Under the pieces are notes generated by a model, which searched no databases, was not told where the DNA came from, and saw only the letters and a program-made list of their open reading frames with translations. From assembly GCA_003648455.1 (NCBI GenBank), contig QMPG01000179.1:1-6617 (forward strand): a stretch of 6,617 nucleotides of DNA, read 5' to 3'. Numbering within the stretch: the stretch's first letter is position 1; every line of letters starts with the position of its first letter. Positions 6,364 to 6,617 of the stretch are shown here, piece by piece. The DNA comes from Bacteroidota bacterium (GTDB lineage: Bacteria; Bacteroidota; Bacteroidia; Bacteroidales; B39-G9). The position numbers and the translations under genes were made by a program.

Positions 6364-6509
6364 GAATAGGGAACACTTTAAAAAGTTGTGGAGAATCATT
6401 ATAATCCGGGCTGAAAGCCCAATTTAATTTAGCCCGATGGCAACGCCTCGGGTTAGATTATAGATTATTTTGACGTCCTGAAAGGACAAGTTAATATTAA
6501 CCTGAGTTC
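6313..6509 (+). repeat. Three-unit modular hairpin repeat (CTGAA hairpin, 8-9 nt spacer, TTARCCYG)
   Basis: Three units share one layout. Unit 1: hairpin AGTCTGAAGGACT (6313-6325), 8-nt spacer, TTAACCCG (6334-6341). Unit 2: GGGCTGAAAGCCC (6408-6420), 8-nt spacer, TTAGCCCGA (6429-6437). Unit 3: GTCCTGAAAGGAC (6475-6487), 9-nt spacer, TTAACCTGA (6497-6505). In unit 2 the tail opens a second, strong hairpin (6431-6454): AGCCCGA pairs with TCGGGTT with one G-T wobble, then a one-base bulge and a GGC/GCC top with an AAC loop. Similar CTGAAAG-plus-GGCAACGCC sequences recur between genes in Bacteroidetes, by recollection. No protein is encoded here. It could be a REP-like element, and no transposase is visible in the window. 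Confidence 0.6.
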
Positions 6510-6550
6510 GATATAAGATATTATCACAGCTTCAATTATTTTTCTTTAGA

Positions 6551-6607
6551 AATTTATCCAAATTTTTGAAGTACTATCGGGATAATTCAAGAAAATTTGG
6601 ATAAATT
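6551..6607. repeat. Long near-perfect inverted repeat, 15-16 bp arms
   Basis: AATTTATCCAAATTTT (6551-6566) is the exact reverse complement of AAAATTTGGATAAATT (6592-6607), and one more A-T pair extends it outward. Alternatively the outer 15 bp pair, then after a 2-nt bulge TTGAA (6566-6570) pairs with TTCAA (6586-6590), leaving a 15-nt loop. It ends 3 nt before an ATG at 6611. Possible roles are a leader hairpin of the next gene, a small inverted-repeat element, or a bidirectional terminator. No long T run follows on the plus strand. Confidence 0.55.
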
Positions 6608-6610
6608 TAT

Positions 6611-6617
6611 ATGAAAA
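6611..6617 (+). CDS. Possible start of the next gene (ATGAAAA), cut by the window edge
   Basis: ATGAAA is a very common opening of Bacteroidetes genes, especially for exported proteins, but only two codons are present. No ribosome binding site or promoter supports it, and the strong inverted repeat immediately upstream would partly mask it. Nothing can be said about its product. Confidence 0.2.

Larger units (their letters stand above)
6215..6617. other. 403-nt intergenic region after the large gene
   Basis: No gene longer than a few codons was found in either strand that looks real. The contents, left to right, are the terminator-like hairpin, the EcoRI-containing palindrome CGAATTCG (6277-6284), the 11-bp inverted arms, the three hairpin units, about 40 nt of plain AT-rich DNA (6510-6550), and a long inverted repeat (6551-6607) next to a possible ATG. 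No promoter matching TAnnTTTG was found for a following plus-strand gene. Confidence 0.6.

Noticed and set aside
6313..6509. CRISPR array
   Set aside because: There are only three degenerate units at unequal spacing (95 and 67 nt), the stems differ in sequence, and there are no cas genes or constant repeats.

Overview
This is an AT-rich window, very likely from a member of the Bacteroidota. The lineage call rests on four things: a long secreted protein ending in a type IX secretion (Por/T9SS type A) sorting tail, promoter elements that fit the Bacteroidetes TTG...TAnnTTTG consensus upstream of all three genes, no clear Shine-Dalgarno sequences, and intergenic repeats of the CTGAAAG-hairpin and CGTG(T/G) kinds.

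Layout. The left third carries two minus-strand genes: a ChaN-type haem-binding/Tiki-superfamily protein (16-891), then a repeat-bearing spacer (892-1230), then folC, the bifunctional dihydrofolate/folylpolyglutamate synthase (1231-2520). A 70-bp divergent region (2521-2590) separates folC from a 1207-residue plus-strand gene (2591-6214). That gene encodes a secreted multidomain surface protein: signal peptide, jelly-roll-like domain, FnIII-like domain, a repetitive beta-rich region with a propeller-like block nested inside one repeat unit, a second FnIII-like domain, and a C-terminal sorting tail. The last 400 bases hold a weak terminator, a cluster of three related hairpin units, and a strong 15-16 bp inverted repeat that stops just before an ATGAAAA, perhaps the start of the next gene.

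I see no evidence that the three genes form one pathway. folC is housekeeping folate metabolism, the ChaN-like gene is a cell-envelope protein, and the large gene is an exported or cell-surface protein. Each has its own plausible promoter, so they are probably three separate transcription units.

I do not see a complete new system such as a defence locus, retron, CRISPR array or transposase. The points worth a second look are the nested domain insertion in the large protein, the modular three-unit hairpin repeat at the right end with a likely fragment in opposite orientation at the left end, and a 14-nt palindrome-containing direct repeat bracketing the folC/large-gene promoter region.
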